NCBI RefSeq assembly: GCF_034424625.1
Contig: NZ_CP139976.1
Coordinates: forward strand, 1,550,001 to 1,614,000
Source: Janthinobacterium lividum
GTDB lineage: Bacteria > Pseudomonadota > Gammaproteobacteria > Burkholderiales > Burkholderiaceae_D
DNA: 64,000 bases
Reading direction: 5' to 3'
Of the stretch, positions 19,201 through 27,697 are shown one piece after another. A program made the position numbers and the translations under genes. Every line of letters starts with the position of its first letter. The stretch's first letter is position 1. Under the pieces are notes generated by a model. The model did no database searches and was not told the DNA's origin. It was given only the letters and a program-made list of their open reading frames with translations.

Positions 19201-21221
19201 CCGTTTTCCGTGACGCGGCTGGTGTCGTTGTCCACGTAATCGATGAGCGTGTGCTCGCTGCCATCGCACGCCCGCGTGGCGATGGCGCGCGCCTGGTAGC
19301 TGTTGGCCAGGGTCACGGGATGGTGCTGCGCCAGCTCCTGCTCGCTCAGCGGCGATCCGCTCCAGCGGGCGCGCAGCGCGTCCAGGCTGATCCATTCCAG
19401 CTCGTACGTAAAACCCGTGTAGCTGCCGCACGACGTGAGCAGGTGGTGGCGATAGCTGTAGCGGCGCGTGTCGCCCAGCGCATTCGACTGGCTGACCAGG
19501 TTGTGGCGGGGCGGGAAGGGCGGCTGCGTCTCGTTTGTTTCGGCTGCGTATTCGTAGCGTACGTGGCAGAGGCGGCCGCCGTCGGGCAATATCTCTTCGA
19601 TGCTGCCGATGTGGATGGCCTTTTCCGCTTCCCCGCGCATGGCTTCGAGCACGACGCCATCGTCGCTGCGCAGGCGCAGCAGCACGTCGCCCGGCTTGGC
19701 ATCGATCAAGCGGTCGATGCTGATGCCGCGTCCATCGCGTCCCTCGCTACGCACGAGTGCAAAGCGTTGCGTGGCGACGGGCGCGGACGGGACCAGCATG
19801 GCGTTGACGCCGTCGTAGCCGTGCGGCAGCCAGCCGCCTTCCGCGCGCGCAAAGCGGTCGACGCTGCCATCGCGCCACAGCAGGCTGAAGCTGTCGGCAC
19901 TGTCGCGCGTGAGCGTAAAACCTTCCCTGCGGCTGTCGTGTTGCTGACCCGGTTCCAGGCCAGGCAGGCGCAGGGCGCGGCCGCTGTCGTCGTGGTAGAC
20001 GATGCCGGCATCGCATAGCGACAGGCTGGTGGTGTAGGGCGTGGACCAGCGCGCACCCAGCAAGTCCCCATCTTCGCATTCGGCACCGGAGCGGTAGCAG
20101 CGCGTCCAGGCGATGGGGATGCTGCGTTCGAGCGCGAAATCCGTCTGGTACAGGATTTCCTGGCCCGTGCCGAAATGCACGGGCTTGCGGCCCTTGACGG
20201 ATCTTTTCGCGGGGCCGCTATCCTTGGGGCAGCAGTCGGACGGCGGCTCCGATTTCGGTTCTTTCCTGCCACGGCTCTTGCCGTCGTCGCCGCCGTTTTT
20301 CGGGGGTGGTTTTTCGAGTTTTGGCGGTGGCTTGTCCGGCTTTTTCCCGACCAGCTTTTCCTTGACCTTGTCGATGGTCGGCGCCGCCTTTTTGCCGAGG
20401 AACTTGCTCAGTATTTTCCCGCCCGGAACCTTGCTGAACACCGCCGTTTGCAATACTGTGCCTGCAGCATTCGTGACGATGTCCGAGGCCGTATTGAGTA
20501 AATCGGGGGTCTTGCCTGTCAATATGTAGTCGGCCGCCTGGTCGAGCACCGTGGCCGATGCGTCCATGGCCGTGCCTGACGCAACGGTCGCCGTGCCGGC
20601 CACAGCGCCCGCTGCCGCGCCCGCTTCCATCGCGGCGGCAGCGGGGGCGCCGACTCCCGTTGCCGCAACGCCCACTCCGGCGACGCCCAGCACGGCGCTG
20701 CCTGTCAGGACGGTGCCGCCCACGTCTACCAGATCTTCGGCGGCGCCGTGCATTTTCCTGGAGCCGTGATCCTTGTAATCCTGTGCCGCTTCCCGTATCG
20801 CCGCCTTCAGTTCCTTGAGCACGGGCTTGGCCGCCTCCCCACCCCGCTCATAAATCTTGCCCACGGTATTGCGCGAATTCATCCATACTTCGCGCCCCAT
20901 CTGCACCAGGTAGGCGCCGTTGGCGCGGTGGATGCTGCTGGCGACCTTGGTGTCGACCTGCTTGCCGACGGTGCCGCTCTTGACGCCGCCCGCCTTGCCG
21001 GCCGCGTCGCCCTTGACGGTGGGAATGGTGCTGCGCTGGTGCAGGATGACGGGTTCGCTGTGCGACTTGACGTTGGGCGAGGCGTTCTGTGCTTCCGAGA
21101 ATTCACCGATGATGCTGTAGGGAATAGGCGGCGTGCTGGAGCCGACGGGCGTCTTGCAAATGTCGGGACTGAGGCTGACGCAATAGAAGCGCGATGCCTT
21201 GGTGACGGTTTCATTCGTCAT
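16236..21221 (-). CDS. Rhs-family T6SS effector with DUF4329-like toxin tip
   Basis: This 1661-residue protein is a T6SS-linked Rhs toxin. The N-terminus (about 10-130) resembles the PAAR-like DUF4150 region. Hydrophobic Ala/Gly/Val segments at about 170-235 could cross the target membrane. The Rhs shell follows with many YD repeats, ending in the core motif HCDHLGTPRELTDAQG and the cleavage-type border DPLGL at 1508-1512. The variable tip is 1513-1661 and resembles DUF4329. In it E1549 (EYGGLIY), H1594-x-H1596 (WHTHG) and S1620-x-x-D1623 (SPAD) reproduce the ligand order of JAB/JAMM metallopeptidases. The tip-encoding DNA is AT-rich while the shell is GC-rich. Its ATG overlaps the DUF2169 gene stop (ATGA), and the immunity ATG overlaps its own stop. 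Peptidase activity is inference. Confidence 0.93.
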   Translation of the reverse strand: MTNETVTKASRFYCVSLSPDICKTPVGSSTPPIPYSIIGEFSEAQNASPNVKSHSEPVILHQRSTIPTVKGDAAGKAGGVKSGTVGKQVDTKVASSIHRANGAYLVQMGREVWMNSRNTVGKIYERGGEAAKPVLKELKAAIREAAQDYKDHGSRKMHGAAEDLVDVGGTVLTGSAVLGVAGVGVAATGVGAPAAAAMEAGAAAGAVAGTATVASGTAMDASATVLDQAADYILTGKTPDLLNTASDIVTNAAGTVLQTAVFSKVPGGKILSKFLGKKAAPTIDKVKEKLVGKKPDKPPPKLEKPPPKNGGDDGKSRGRKEPKSEPPSDCCPKDSGPAKRSVKGRKPVHFGTGQEILYQTDFALERSIPIAWTRCYRSGAECEDGDLLGARWSTPYTTSLSLCDAGIVYHDDSGRALRLPGLEPGQQHDSRREGFTLTRDSADSFSLLWRDGSVDRFARAEGGWLPHGYDGVNAMLVPSAPVATQRFALVRSEGRDGRGISIDRLIDAKPGDVLLRLRSDDGVVLEAMRGEAEKAIHIGSIEEILPDGGRLCHVRYEYAAETNETQPPFPPRHNLVSQSNALGDTRRYSYRHHLLTSCGSYTGFTYELEWISLDALRARWSGSPLSEQELAQHHPVTLANSYQARAIATRACDGSEHTLIDYVDNDTSRVTENGGVLEYTFDANWLATEVRRVLDGNAASLGRREWDRDGMLLADIDANGAATRYAYDAAGNLTRSTDAKGHSNSIDYDSQNQPVAFTDALGNTTRRDYDAAGRPVSITDALGHVTRYRYDPRGQLVELIDARGGSKHFQYNRHGWLTSYTDCSGHTSEFAYDALGRLEAARDALGHATRYEYDALGRLIRLTAPDQTREQYAYDGDGNLVLHVDAAGQQTRYRYNGQGLPVERTDAIGQTLQYRYDAALQLTDLINAKGESYRLAYHAEGWLSSETGFDGKRTHYSYDPAGNLTTTECGSQRTQLLRDALGLLQVKTTADGAVRYAYDALGRLTAVSAPQAEQRFFHDALGQLIEERSACFLQTLPEAARLPNTPRAPDASFVMTHSYDELGNRIQTVLPNGRRVDTLRYGSGHWHGVLWHGKTVVDVERDKLHREKQRQLGTSGLLATRQYDPQSRLTRLTLARGADAPVPVRERYFDYDAQGNLRTISQTGITAAGPLGKLRYAYDPVGQLLSAVQPGLAEHFAFDPAGNLVDTAPASGNVLKRYGNSEYDYDEQGNATAKRFHPPGRESSWSDLELEYDAENRLSHATRTERQSRHRARYFYDAFSRRIAKRVEEARWSKQQDITKGQPARKNAATTFFVWDGDTLAQELGRDETVTYLYEPDSFVPLARIGSPACRQASAVHLPRVAQWDLPASRHDTELQAAITQEQADTEAQHVSAWQRTQALADGAAAHDRITHYHCDHLGTPRELTDAQGNLVWSGGYKTWGRLLYVEGEIEQPLRFQGQYEDQETGLFYNRYRYYEPETSRYLSQDPVGLSGGVNLYTYAPNPTMWIDPLGLQKKCNPCCIGGRFSSADGAARAALTRYNSKSIRDNLEYGGLIYKGKNGKYDFTKATRGDLDGVDPWSGKKISKNCEETGYWHTHGNYSKRDGTPTTKENDYFNSNDFSPADKNAAKLSGQGKTEYRGYVGTPSGVFKGYNSKSGITYTL

Positions 21222-22516
21222 TTGTCTTTACCTTGCCCGGCCGCCTTGCCCAGTGCTTCCTGGGCCTGTTCCAGCAGTTCGATGCGTGCGATCTGCGCCG
21301 GCTCCATCGCGTGCAGCAGGCGCGACTCTACCTGGCCAGCGTCGGCCGGCACGATGGCGCGCCACACCAGTTCCACAGTGGCCGCTTCGGGGTCGACCAG
21401 CACCGTATCGATGACCAGGCGCCAGACGAGCAACTGATCGTTCTTGTCCGCCAGCAGCAGGCACAGCACCTGTTGCGGCAGGGCGAAACGCAGCACCGTG
21501 TTGCCGCGCGGGTCGATGCGGGCCGACGGATGGTCGTGGCGGCACAGGTTGGTCAAGGTGAATTGTTCCAGTCCCGCCAGGTGCGGACATTGCTGGTCCG
21601 GCGGCGTGCTGTTCCAGTAGGCGAAATCGAAGTCTTCCGGCAGGGCAGGGACTTCATCGGCATCCCATTTGTCCTTGACGACGATGCTGCCTGCCAGCGC
21701 GCGGCGCGGCAGCCAGCCACGGCCGATAACGACCAGCCCCGCCGGTGCCGGCAGCTCCTTGCCGCCCGCGCCTTGCCAGAACTGGGCGGCCGTGCACAGC
21801 AGAGATGCATCCGTGATGCGCGGTGCGGGCACCTCGTCAATATGTTTCGCATCCAGGTACCAGTGCCGCGCAAAACCCCGTCCCAACGGATTGGCCTGGC
21901 AAGAATCGTGCTTCGCCGCGGTGCAGTCATCGGCCTCGATGCGGCATTGGCTGCCATACGCATAGGCGTAGTGCAGCGGCAATTGCTGGAATGGTTCTGG
22001 CGCCGACAGGTGCCAGGGGTTGGGCCGCAGCCAGCCCACGGTGCCGATGCGGATGCAGCCCTGCGCCAGGCGCGTGAGGATGGCTTTCTTGCGGAAAGCG
22101 CGTTCGCCGCACACTTGCAGGGTCTTGTCGATCAGGGTTTTCTTTTCCGACTGCACTTTCAGGTTGACGAGAAATTGCGGCATCGCTTGCCCGCGCGGTG
22201 CGTGCGCCACCCCATTGACGATCACGTCGCAGCGCGGCTTGTAGGGCGCGAAGTCGCTCTCCTGCACGATGCCCGCCTGCGTGTCGCCATCCAGGTGCCG
22301 GTCTTCCGTGGCCAGCGGCGATGGGCGCGCCATGGGCAGCAGGCTGGCCAGTCCGTCCGCACCGCAGGGGCCCAGGGTGTAGCCCATGCGCGCCACCACA
22401 ACGTGAAAGGCTGCGCCAAACTGGTCGACCATGTCGAACTGGCTGGCCGCATGCGGCGTGCGGTTGTCGAAAAGCAGATTGGGAATGTTGAAATGGGTTG
22501 TGCCGGCGTCGTTCAT
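21218..22516 (-). CDS. DUF2169 T6SS effector adaptor
   Basis: This 432-residue protein belongs to the DUF2169 family, which in several T6SS loci acts as a chaperone/adaptor needed to load PAAR- or Rhs-containing effectors on VgrG. Family features are the start with NLLFDNRTPHAASQFDMVD, a central KPRCDVIVNGVAHAPRG strand pair, and a WQ/FNPW-type region (WLRPNPWHLSAPEPFQQL). It lies between vgrG and the Rhs gene, starting two bases after the vgrG stop and overlapping the Rhs ATG by four bases, so all three are one operon. It is expected to be cytoplasmic and to bind the Rhs N-terminus. Confidence 0.9.
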   Translation of the reverse strand: MNDAGTTHFNIPNLLFDNRTPHAASQFDMVDQFGAAFHVVVARMGYTLGPCGADGLASLLPMARPSPLATEDRHLDGDTQAGIVQESDFAPYKPRCDVIVNGVAHAPRGQAMPQFLVNLKVQSEKKTLIDKTLQVCGERAFRKKAILTRLAQGCIRIGTVGWLRPNPWHLSAPEPFQQLPLHYAYAYGSQCRIEADDCTAAKHDSCQANPLGRGFARHWYLDAKHIDEVPAPRITDASLLCTAAQFWQGAGGKELPAPAGLVVIGRGWLPRRALAGSIVVKDKWDADEVPALPEDFDFAYWNSTPPDQQCPHLAGLEQFTLTNLCRHDHPSARIDPRGNTVLRFALPQQVLCLLLADKNDQLLVWRLVIDTVLVDPEAATVELVWRAIVPADAGQVESRLLHAMEPAQIARIELLEQAQEALGKAAGQGKDK

Positions 22517-22518
22517 CG

Positions 22519-24660
22519 TCAGCCCGGATTGTTGTCGATGTCGTCGCCATGGATCTGCACCTTCGATCTGCCGCGGATGATGATTTCATCGGCAACGAGT
22601 TCGATGCGGCCGGGCGTGATGGTGATGCTGGAGGTGCCCACCGTCATCGTGTGCGAATCGGTGGCCGTGAGCGTGCTGTCGGCGCCGACGATGACGCTTT
22701 TCGCCAGGCCGATCTGCTCGGCCTGCGCCAGCACCACGGTGGTGTTCATGGCGCCGATGACGGTGGTCTGGTAAGCGGCGCCGATGGTCAGCACCTTGGC
22801 CAGGCCGATAGTTTCGTCCTTGGCCAGGGTCACCCGTTCCGAACGGTGGCCGTCGATCTGCACCTGCTCGTTGCCGCCCACGTGTTCGCGGCGGTTGTCG
22901 CCAATGTCGATGTGTTCGTCATGGTCGACGCGTTCACGGCGGTTGTTATGCACGGTGATGTCTTCATCGTGGTCCACCGTCTCCGTGCGGTCGCGCTTGA
23001 CGTGCACGGTTTCATCGCGGTCGATGGTTTTGCGCCGGTCGTTGCCAACCCAGTGCGATTCATCATGTTCGACTTCGATGCGCTGGTCTTTTTCCGCATG
23101 CAGCCACAGTTCTTCGGCGTCCTTGCGGTCTTCGAAGCGCAAGGCGTTGGCGTGCGCGGCGGAACCCTTTTTTGAGGAGCGGCTCAGCATGCCGCTTTGC
23201 GTCTTGTTCGCTGGCAAATCCCACGGCGGCATGTTGCGCGCGTTGTAGACGCAGCCGATGATGAGGGGCATGGCGACATTACCGTCAAGAAATTGCACGG
23301 CCACTTCCATGCCCACCCGGGGCAGGCTGATGTGGCCGAAATTCGGGCCGGCCCAGTTCGATATCACCCGTATCCACGGCGAACTTTTGTCATCGAAGGT
23401 GCCGAGTCGGTCCCAGTGAAATTGCAGCTTCACCCGTCCGTAACCATCCGTGTGGATTTCCTCGCCGGGCGGCCCGACGACGGTGGCCGTCTGCACGCCA
23501 TAGATCTTCGGTTCGTGGCTATGGAAGTTGCGTCCCGGGCGCCAGGGGATGGCGCGGGGGATGCAGGTAAATGTGTTGCTGTATTGCGAGGTGGCGCCGT
23601 GCCCTTGCTGGTAGTTGTTGCTGGCATGGTGGTGCACGGAGAGGATCAGATATTCGCTGGTTGCACTGTCGAAATGCCCGCCCAGCGTGAACCAGCGTCC
23701 CGGTTGCGCCGTGCGGTCATTGCCTTGCGCTTCGAACAGCTGTCCCTGCGCGTCAACCTCTTCCATGCGGCGCCGCGCCAGCGCCTCGCCATCGTCGATG
23801 TTTTTAAAACCGTAGCTGCCCGTGTTTTCATATACTTCCAGCGATGGCACGGCACCCTGCCGGTTCAGCGAGTCGCGGCTGGCGCGGGCACTGCGCGGGT
23901 TCTTGAAATTGAAACTGGCCACCGTCATCTGGCTTGGCGCCATGCGCCGCACCGTGCTCCATTGATGCACACCATCGTCCTCCAGGGAACCGGCCTGGTG
24001 CTGGAAGGGCATTTCGCTCAGATCGCCATCGATGGGCTTGCCGGTAGTGCTGTCGTCGGACAGCCACAAGGTGTGGCCGTCAGGGCGGTGTTCGTAGCGG
24101 TAGTGCCAGCCCAGTTGCTCCCAATGGCGGTGCAGCAGGTTGTGGTCGCTCTCGTTGTGCTGGCACGTGTAGGTGATGGCAGGGTCGGCTCCGCTGGCGG
24201 CCAGCTTGTAGTCGCGCATCAGGTAATCATCGAAGACCTTGTCCGTCAGCGCCGCCACCGTCAAGCCGTGGAAGGCGACATTGTTTTGCCGCAAGTGCAG
24301 GTGCGACAGCCACGGTTCCAGCACCATTTCATAAAAGGCGAAGCCGCCGTCCGTGCGCAGGAAGCGGAATTCGAACACATAGCCATTGAAGTAGCGCAAG
24401 GTGCCGTCTTCGCGCACCAGTTCGATGCTCACCATCTTGCCCATCACCTTGTCGAGGGCGATGAGGGCGTCGTCGGAGAGTACTTCCACCACATAGGAAA
24501 AGTCGCGCGACAGGCTTTCGCTCGCGTCGAGGCTGTTGGCAAGTAACTGGATGCCGGCAGGCCCGTCGCCATGCGGAAACTGCAGGCGCAGCAGGCGCTG
24601 GCCCTGCATGTCGCCCGTTAATGCCGTCCATGCCGCCGTCGTATTGGGGAACAGGCTCAT
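22519..24660 (-). CDS. vgrG: Type VI secretion tip protein VgrG
   Basis: This second VgrG (713 residues from the ATG at 24660; the frame is open to 24741 but that would overlap tssG) has the gp27-like N-terminal half, including TYTCQHNESDHNLLHRHWEQ, then the gp5 OB-like segment (PWIRVISNWAGPNFGHISLP, GMEVAVQFLDGNVAMP). The C-terminal needle (about 520-700) is a run of short degenerate repeats rich in DRxExVxxDE and HD, typical of the gp5 beta-helix. It lacks the DUF2345 and tail extension of the first VgrG. It sits between tssG and the DUF2169/Rhs genes, so the Rhs protein is its likely cargo. Confidence 0.95.
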   Translation of the reverse strand: MSLFPNTTAAWTALTGDMQGQRLLRLQFPHGDGPAGIQLLANSLDASESLSRDFSYVVEVLSDDALIALDKVMGKMVSIELVREDGTLRYFNGYVFEFRFLRTDGGFAFYEMVLEPWLSHLHLRQNNVAFHGLTVAALTDKVFDDYLMRDYKLAASGADPAITYTCQHNESDHNLLHRHWEQLGWHYRYEHRPDGHTLWLSDDSTTGKPIDGDLSEMPFQHQAGSLEDDGVHQWSTVRRMAPSQMTVASFNFKNPRSARASRDSLNRQGAVPSLEVYENTGSYGFKNIDDGEALARRRMEEVDAQGQLFEAQGNDRTAQPGRWFTLGGHFDSATSEYLILSVHHHASNNYQQGHGATSQYSNTFTCIPRAIPWRPGRNFHSHEPKIYGVQTATVVGPPGEEIHTDGYGRVKLQFHWDRLGTFDDKSSPWIRVISNWAGPNFGHISLPRVGMEVAVQFLDGNVAMPLIIGCVYNARNMPPWDLPANKTQSGMLSRSSKKGSAAHANALRFEDRKDAEELWLHAEKDQRIEVEHDESHWVGNDRRKTIDRDETVHVKRDRTETVDHDEDITVHNNRRERVDHDEHIDIGDNRREHVGGNEQVQIDGHRSERVTLAKDETIGLAKVLTIGAAYQTTVIGAMNTTVVLAQAEQIGLAKSVIVGADSTLTATDSHTMTVGTSSITITPGRIELVADEIIIRGRSKVQIHGDDIDNNPG

Positions 24661-24737
24661 CGCACATCGCTTCACGGTAGGGATCGTTGGCCGACTGTAG
24701 CAATAGCAAACACAAGCGTTTTGTGCGGCCGCAAGGA

Positions 24738-25778
24738 TCAATCGTTGAATGAGGGCATCAATCGCATCTCGTAATGTTTGTCATCGCGGTGGCGCGGCGT
24801 TGCCGCACCGCCGAGGAAACTGTTGCAGCCCAGGCCGCCTTGTGGCGCGGTTGTCAATGCCGTCCCCCGCACATCGCTGGCGCGCAGCACCAGCACGATG
24901 TCGTAGCGCACGAGCGGCTGGCCGAACAGCATCAGCATGTGGCGCAACGCGTGGCTACCAGGGGCGCGCGGCAGGAAGCTGGCGTGCTGCTGCGCCGTGA
25001 GCGGACCGAGGCGCAGGCGTACGGCCAGGTCGGGGCGGCGGCAGCGTTCGCCGACGAGGGCGCGCTGGCCCAGCATGGCATTTTCCATGCCCAACGCCGT
25101 TTGTTCGCGCGGCGCCAGCACGTCCATGGCGCCCGTCGCTTCGTCGATATGACAAGGCACGCCGAAGTGGTCGCCGAGGATGCGCGCCATGACGATGGAC
25201 GAGATGTTGTGCTGCTGTAGCAAGCCGCTGTACAAGCCGGCCGCTGCCTCGTCCTGGCCCGGTTGGCATGCGGCCAGGGTCAGCAGGCGCGACAGGAAGT
25301 CCCCGCTGTGGCAGGCCTGCTCGATGCGGTATTTTCGCCAGGCCTGGTAAAACAGGGCGATGGTGCGGCTGGAAAACAGGTCGAGGAAAGCGCGCGGGCT
25401 ATTCTCGCGTTCGCTATGCTGGTGCGCGGCAATGCGCTCCGAATAGTGGCTGGGCAAGCTGCCTTGGCAGCCCAGGAGGCCCATGAAGGTGGGCGTGAGG
25501 TGGATGTGCTGGCCGTGACCGGACAGCAGCGCTTGCAGCAGGGCATCCGCATCGCCGATGCTGTTTGCCGTGAGCGTTTCGACCTGGCTGGCGGGAAAAC
25601 GCAGCGAGACGCTGTTGTCGAAGCGTATGTGCTTTGCCAGCGCCGTGTGCTCATCGATACCGTGTTCGGCCAGCCACGCCAGCAGCAGGCGCAGCGCCTG
25701 GAAGCACTCGAAGCGCTGCGGCGCATCGAGCAATTGCTGGATTACGCTGGCGTGGCGTCGGCGCTGCGTTCTGGGCAT
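24738..25778 (-). CDS. tssG: T6SS baseplate protein TssG
   Basis: This 346-residue protein is TssG (ImpH/VasB), a wedge component of the T6SS baseplate that works with TssF. It has the family's N-terminal FECFQALRLL, the block SVSLRFPASQV, FMGLLGCQGSLPSHYSE, and DLFSSRTIALFYQAWRKYR. The ATG at 25778 gives a 37-base overlap with tssF, so the two are co-translated, as is usual. Core genes tssB, C, E, H, K, L and M are not in the window. Confidence 0.96.
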   Translation of the reverse strand: MPRTQRRRHASVIQQLLDAPQRFECFQALRLLLAWLAEHGIDEHTALAKHIRFDNSVSLRFPASQVETLTANSIGDADALLQALLSGHGQHIHLTPTFMGLLGCQGSLPSHYSERIAAHQHSERENSPRAFLDLFSSRTIALFYQAWRKYRIEQACHSGDFLSRLLTLAACQPGQDEAAAGLYSGLLQQHNISSIVMARILGDHFGVPCHIDEATGAMDVLAPREQTALGMENAMLGQRALVGERCRRPDLAVRLRLGPLTAQQHASFLPRAPGSHALRHMLMLFGQPLVRYDIVLVLRASDVRGTALTTAPQGGLGCNSFLGGAATPRHRDDKHYEMRLMPSFND

Positions 25779-27619
25779 CGCAGGAGTTCCTCGCCGCTGC
25801 GATGAGACAGCAGCGTCAGTTGGCTAAAGCAGTTGAGCTGGCTGTTCAGGGCGAAATAGCGTTGCAGCACCTGGGCAAAAATATAGATGCTGCTGCCGAC
25901 GAAGGCTTGCTCGTCGATGCCCAGGCGGATGGCGATGCCGGGCATCAGGGTGGGAAACGGGACCGTTGGCATCCACGCGCGCGTGCTGCCGTGCTCGAGC
26001 GTGACGATGCCCTGGATCAGGCGTTGCGTGGCGGGCGAGCGGGGCAGGTCGTACAGACTCAGCATTTTCTGGAATTCACCCAGGCCCGCCTGCGTGAGGC
26101 TCGAGTAATTGAGCGACAGGTGCGCGATCAGGCGCCAGTGCGTGTCCGCCAGGAAACGCATGCTGGGTGACGGTTTGCGCAGGAAGCGCGCGGGGATGCC
26201 GTCGGGTACGTCCTCGGCCAGCAGGTCGCCGCCGGGCAAGCCGTAGTGCAACTGCACGGGCAAGTCGCGGTTGCTGCACAGCAGTTGCGTCGAGACGGTG
26301 GCGCAGGCCGCGCTGCTTGGTGAAAACTGCGGGTCGATCAGGCTCAGGCGCATTTCGTGACCGGGGCTGATGGCGGCCACGGTTTCGTCGCGGCGCGCCA
26401 GCCAGTACTGTCCATGCTCTGGGCCATGCTCCTGGCCACGCTCTTGACCGTGTTCGGCCTGGGCGCCTTGCAGCGAGGCATACAACGGCAGGAAGCTGCT
26501 CAGGCGCTCGCCGGTTTCGTCCTTGCGCACTACGGTGACGGCTGCGATGCTGTGGATGTCATAGGCAAACGCATGCGTGGCATCGGCCACCAGCGCATAG
26601 TCGGGCTCGGTATGCGTGAGGCGGATCGGCACGCCGGATTTGGCAAACAGGTTGACGACGGGCGTGCAGCCCAGCAAGAGGTTGTCGCGGCTGACGCCGG
26701 ACAAGAGCCGCGCTTCGTGGCTGTCGCTGCGCACGCCCTTGAGCGGCAGGTGCAAGGTGAACTGGCGGCACTGTTTTGGCAGCAGGGCAGCCAGCAGGGA
26801 CCATCCGATATCGATGAAGTGAAATTTTTCCGGAAACGCAAAGTACTCGGTCAGCAGGCGCAGGGCCGGGTGCGAGCGGGCGGAAATGGGGATCAGTGCG
26901 TCGTCTTCCGCATAGCCGGCCGGCGCCAGCGGCGTGCCATCGACGGCTTGCCACGGCCCGTGTTCGTCCAGCGCCACGTACGCGCCCGCGCCGCGCAGGA
27001 ACAGGGCGTCGAGCAGGGCCGCACGCACGGACGGTTCGCCATCGGCAAACAGGCGCAGGCTGGCAAAACCCGGCTGATCCAGATGATAGTTGTCGCTGCT
27101 GCTGGTGAACTGGATGCTGAGCAAGGCGCTGGCGCCAGCGGGCAGGCGCAGGCCGGGCGGCGCGTCGATGACAGGTGAGAAATGCAGGCGAGAAATGACC
27201 AGCGGCGCCAGGGTCACGTCATACGCGCTCGTAAATTTGCAAGCCACGCCCTGCACCGGCTGCGAACGCAGCACCGTGCCGCGCGCCACATGCGCCACCT
27301 GGTCCAGCTGGCCGCCGCCCGGCGCTTCGTCGGTGGCGATGCGCACGATGGAGCACGAGGGAAACGGCCGCAGGTAGTGCGGGTACAGGGTGTCGAGCAG
27401 GGAATGGGTAAATTGCGGATAGGCGTCGTCGAGGCGCTTGGCGACCCTGGCCGTGAGCAGGGCGACGGACTGGATCAGGCGCTCGATGTGCGGGTCTTCG
27501 CAGGTTTCTCCAGCGATCAGCAGTCGCCCGGCCGCCTTCGGATAGCGGCTGGAAAACTCGCGCGTGTATTGGCGAAACAGGCCCAGCTCGCGCTCGTAAT
27601 ATGGCAGTAGTTGTTCCAC
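25742..27619 (-). CDS. tssF: T6SS baseplate protein TssF
   Basis: This 625-residue protein is TssF (ImpG/VasA), the partner of TssG in the baseplate wedge. Diagnostic segments are LLPYYERELGLFRQYTREFS at the N-terminus, DPHIERLIQSVALLTARV, and DDAYPQFTHSLLDTLYPHYL. Its length matches the family. The start is a GTG at 27619 with GGAGAG upstream; no ATG gives a better N-terminus. No tssE or other core gene precedes it: the upstream gene on this strand encodes an outer membrane protein, so this tssFG pair is detached from the usual core cluster or is its boundary. Confidence 0.96.
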   Translation of the reverse strand: MEQLLPYYERELGLFRQYTREFSSRYPKAAGRLLIAGETCEDPHIERLIQSVALLTARVAKRLDDAYPQFTHSLLDTLYPHYLRPFPSCSIVRIATDEAPGGGQLDQVAHVARGTVLRSQPVQGVACKFTSAYDVTLAPLVISRLHFSPVIDAPPGLRLPAGASALLSIQFTSSSDNYHLDQPGFASLRLFADGEPSVRAALLDALFLRGAGAYVALDEHGPWQAVDGTPLAPAGYAEDDALIPISARSHPALRLLTEYFAFPEKFHFIDIGWSLLAALLPKQCRQFTLHLPLKGVRSDSHEARLLSGVSRDNLLLGCTPVVNLFAKSGVPIRLTHTEPDYALVADATHAFAYDIHSIAAVTVVRKDETGERLSSFLPLYASLQGAQAEHGQERGQEHGPEHGQYWLARRDETVAAISPGHEMRLSLIDPQFSPSSAACATVSTQLLCSNRDLPVQLHYGLPGGDLLAEDVPDGIPARFLRKPSPSMRFLADTHWRLIAHLSLNYSSLTQAGLGEFQKMLSLYDLPRSPATQRLIQGIVTLEHGSTRAWMPTVPFPTLMPGIAIRLGIDEQAFVGSSIYIFAQVLQRYFALNSQLNCFSQLTLLSHRSGEELLRCPERSADATPA

Positions 27620-27697
27620 GGTCGCGCTCTCCGCCAGTGGGAAAGCTTCATGCTGGCATCAGGCGCGATCGTGGGTGTTGATGCGTAACAATGAATT

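Noticed and set aside
17133..20018. A 961-residue open frame on the plus strand opposite the Rhs gene
   Set aside because: It is an antisense frame of the YD repeats; its Val/Arg/Gly-rich sequence has no domain.
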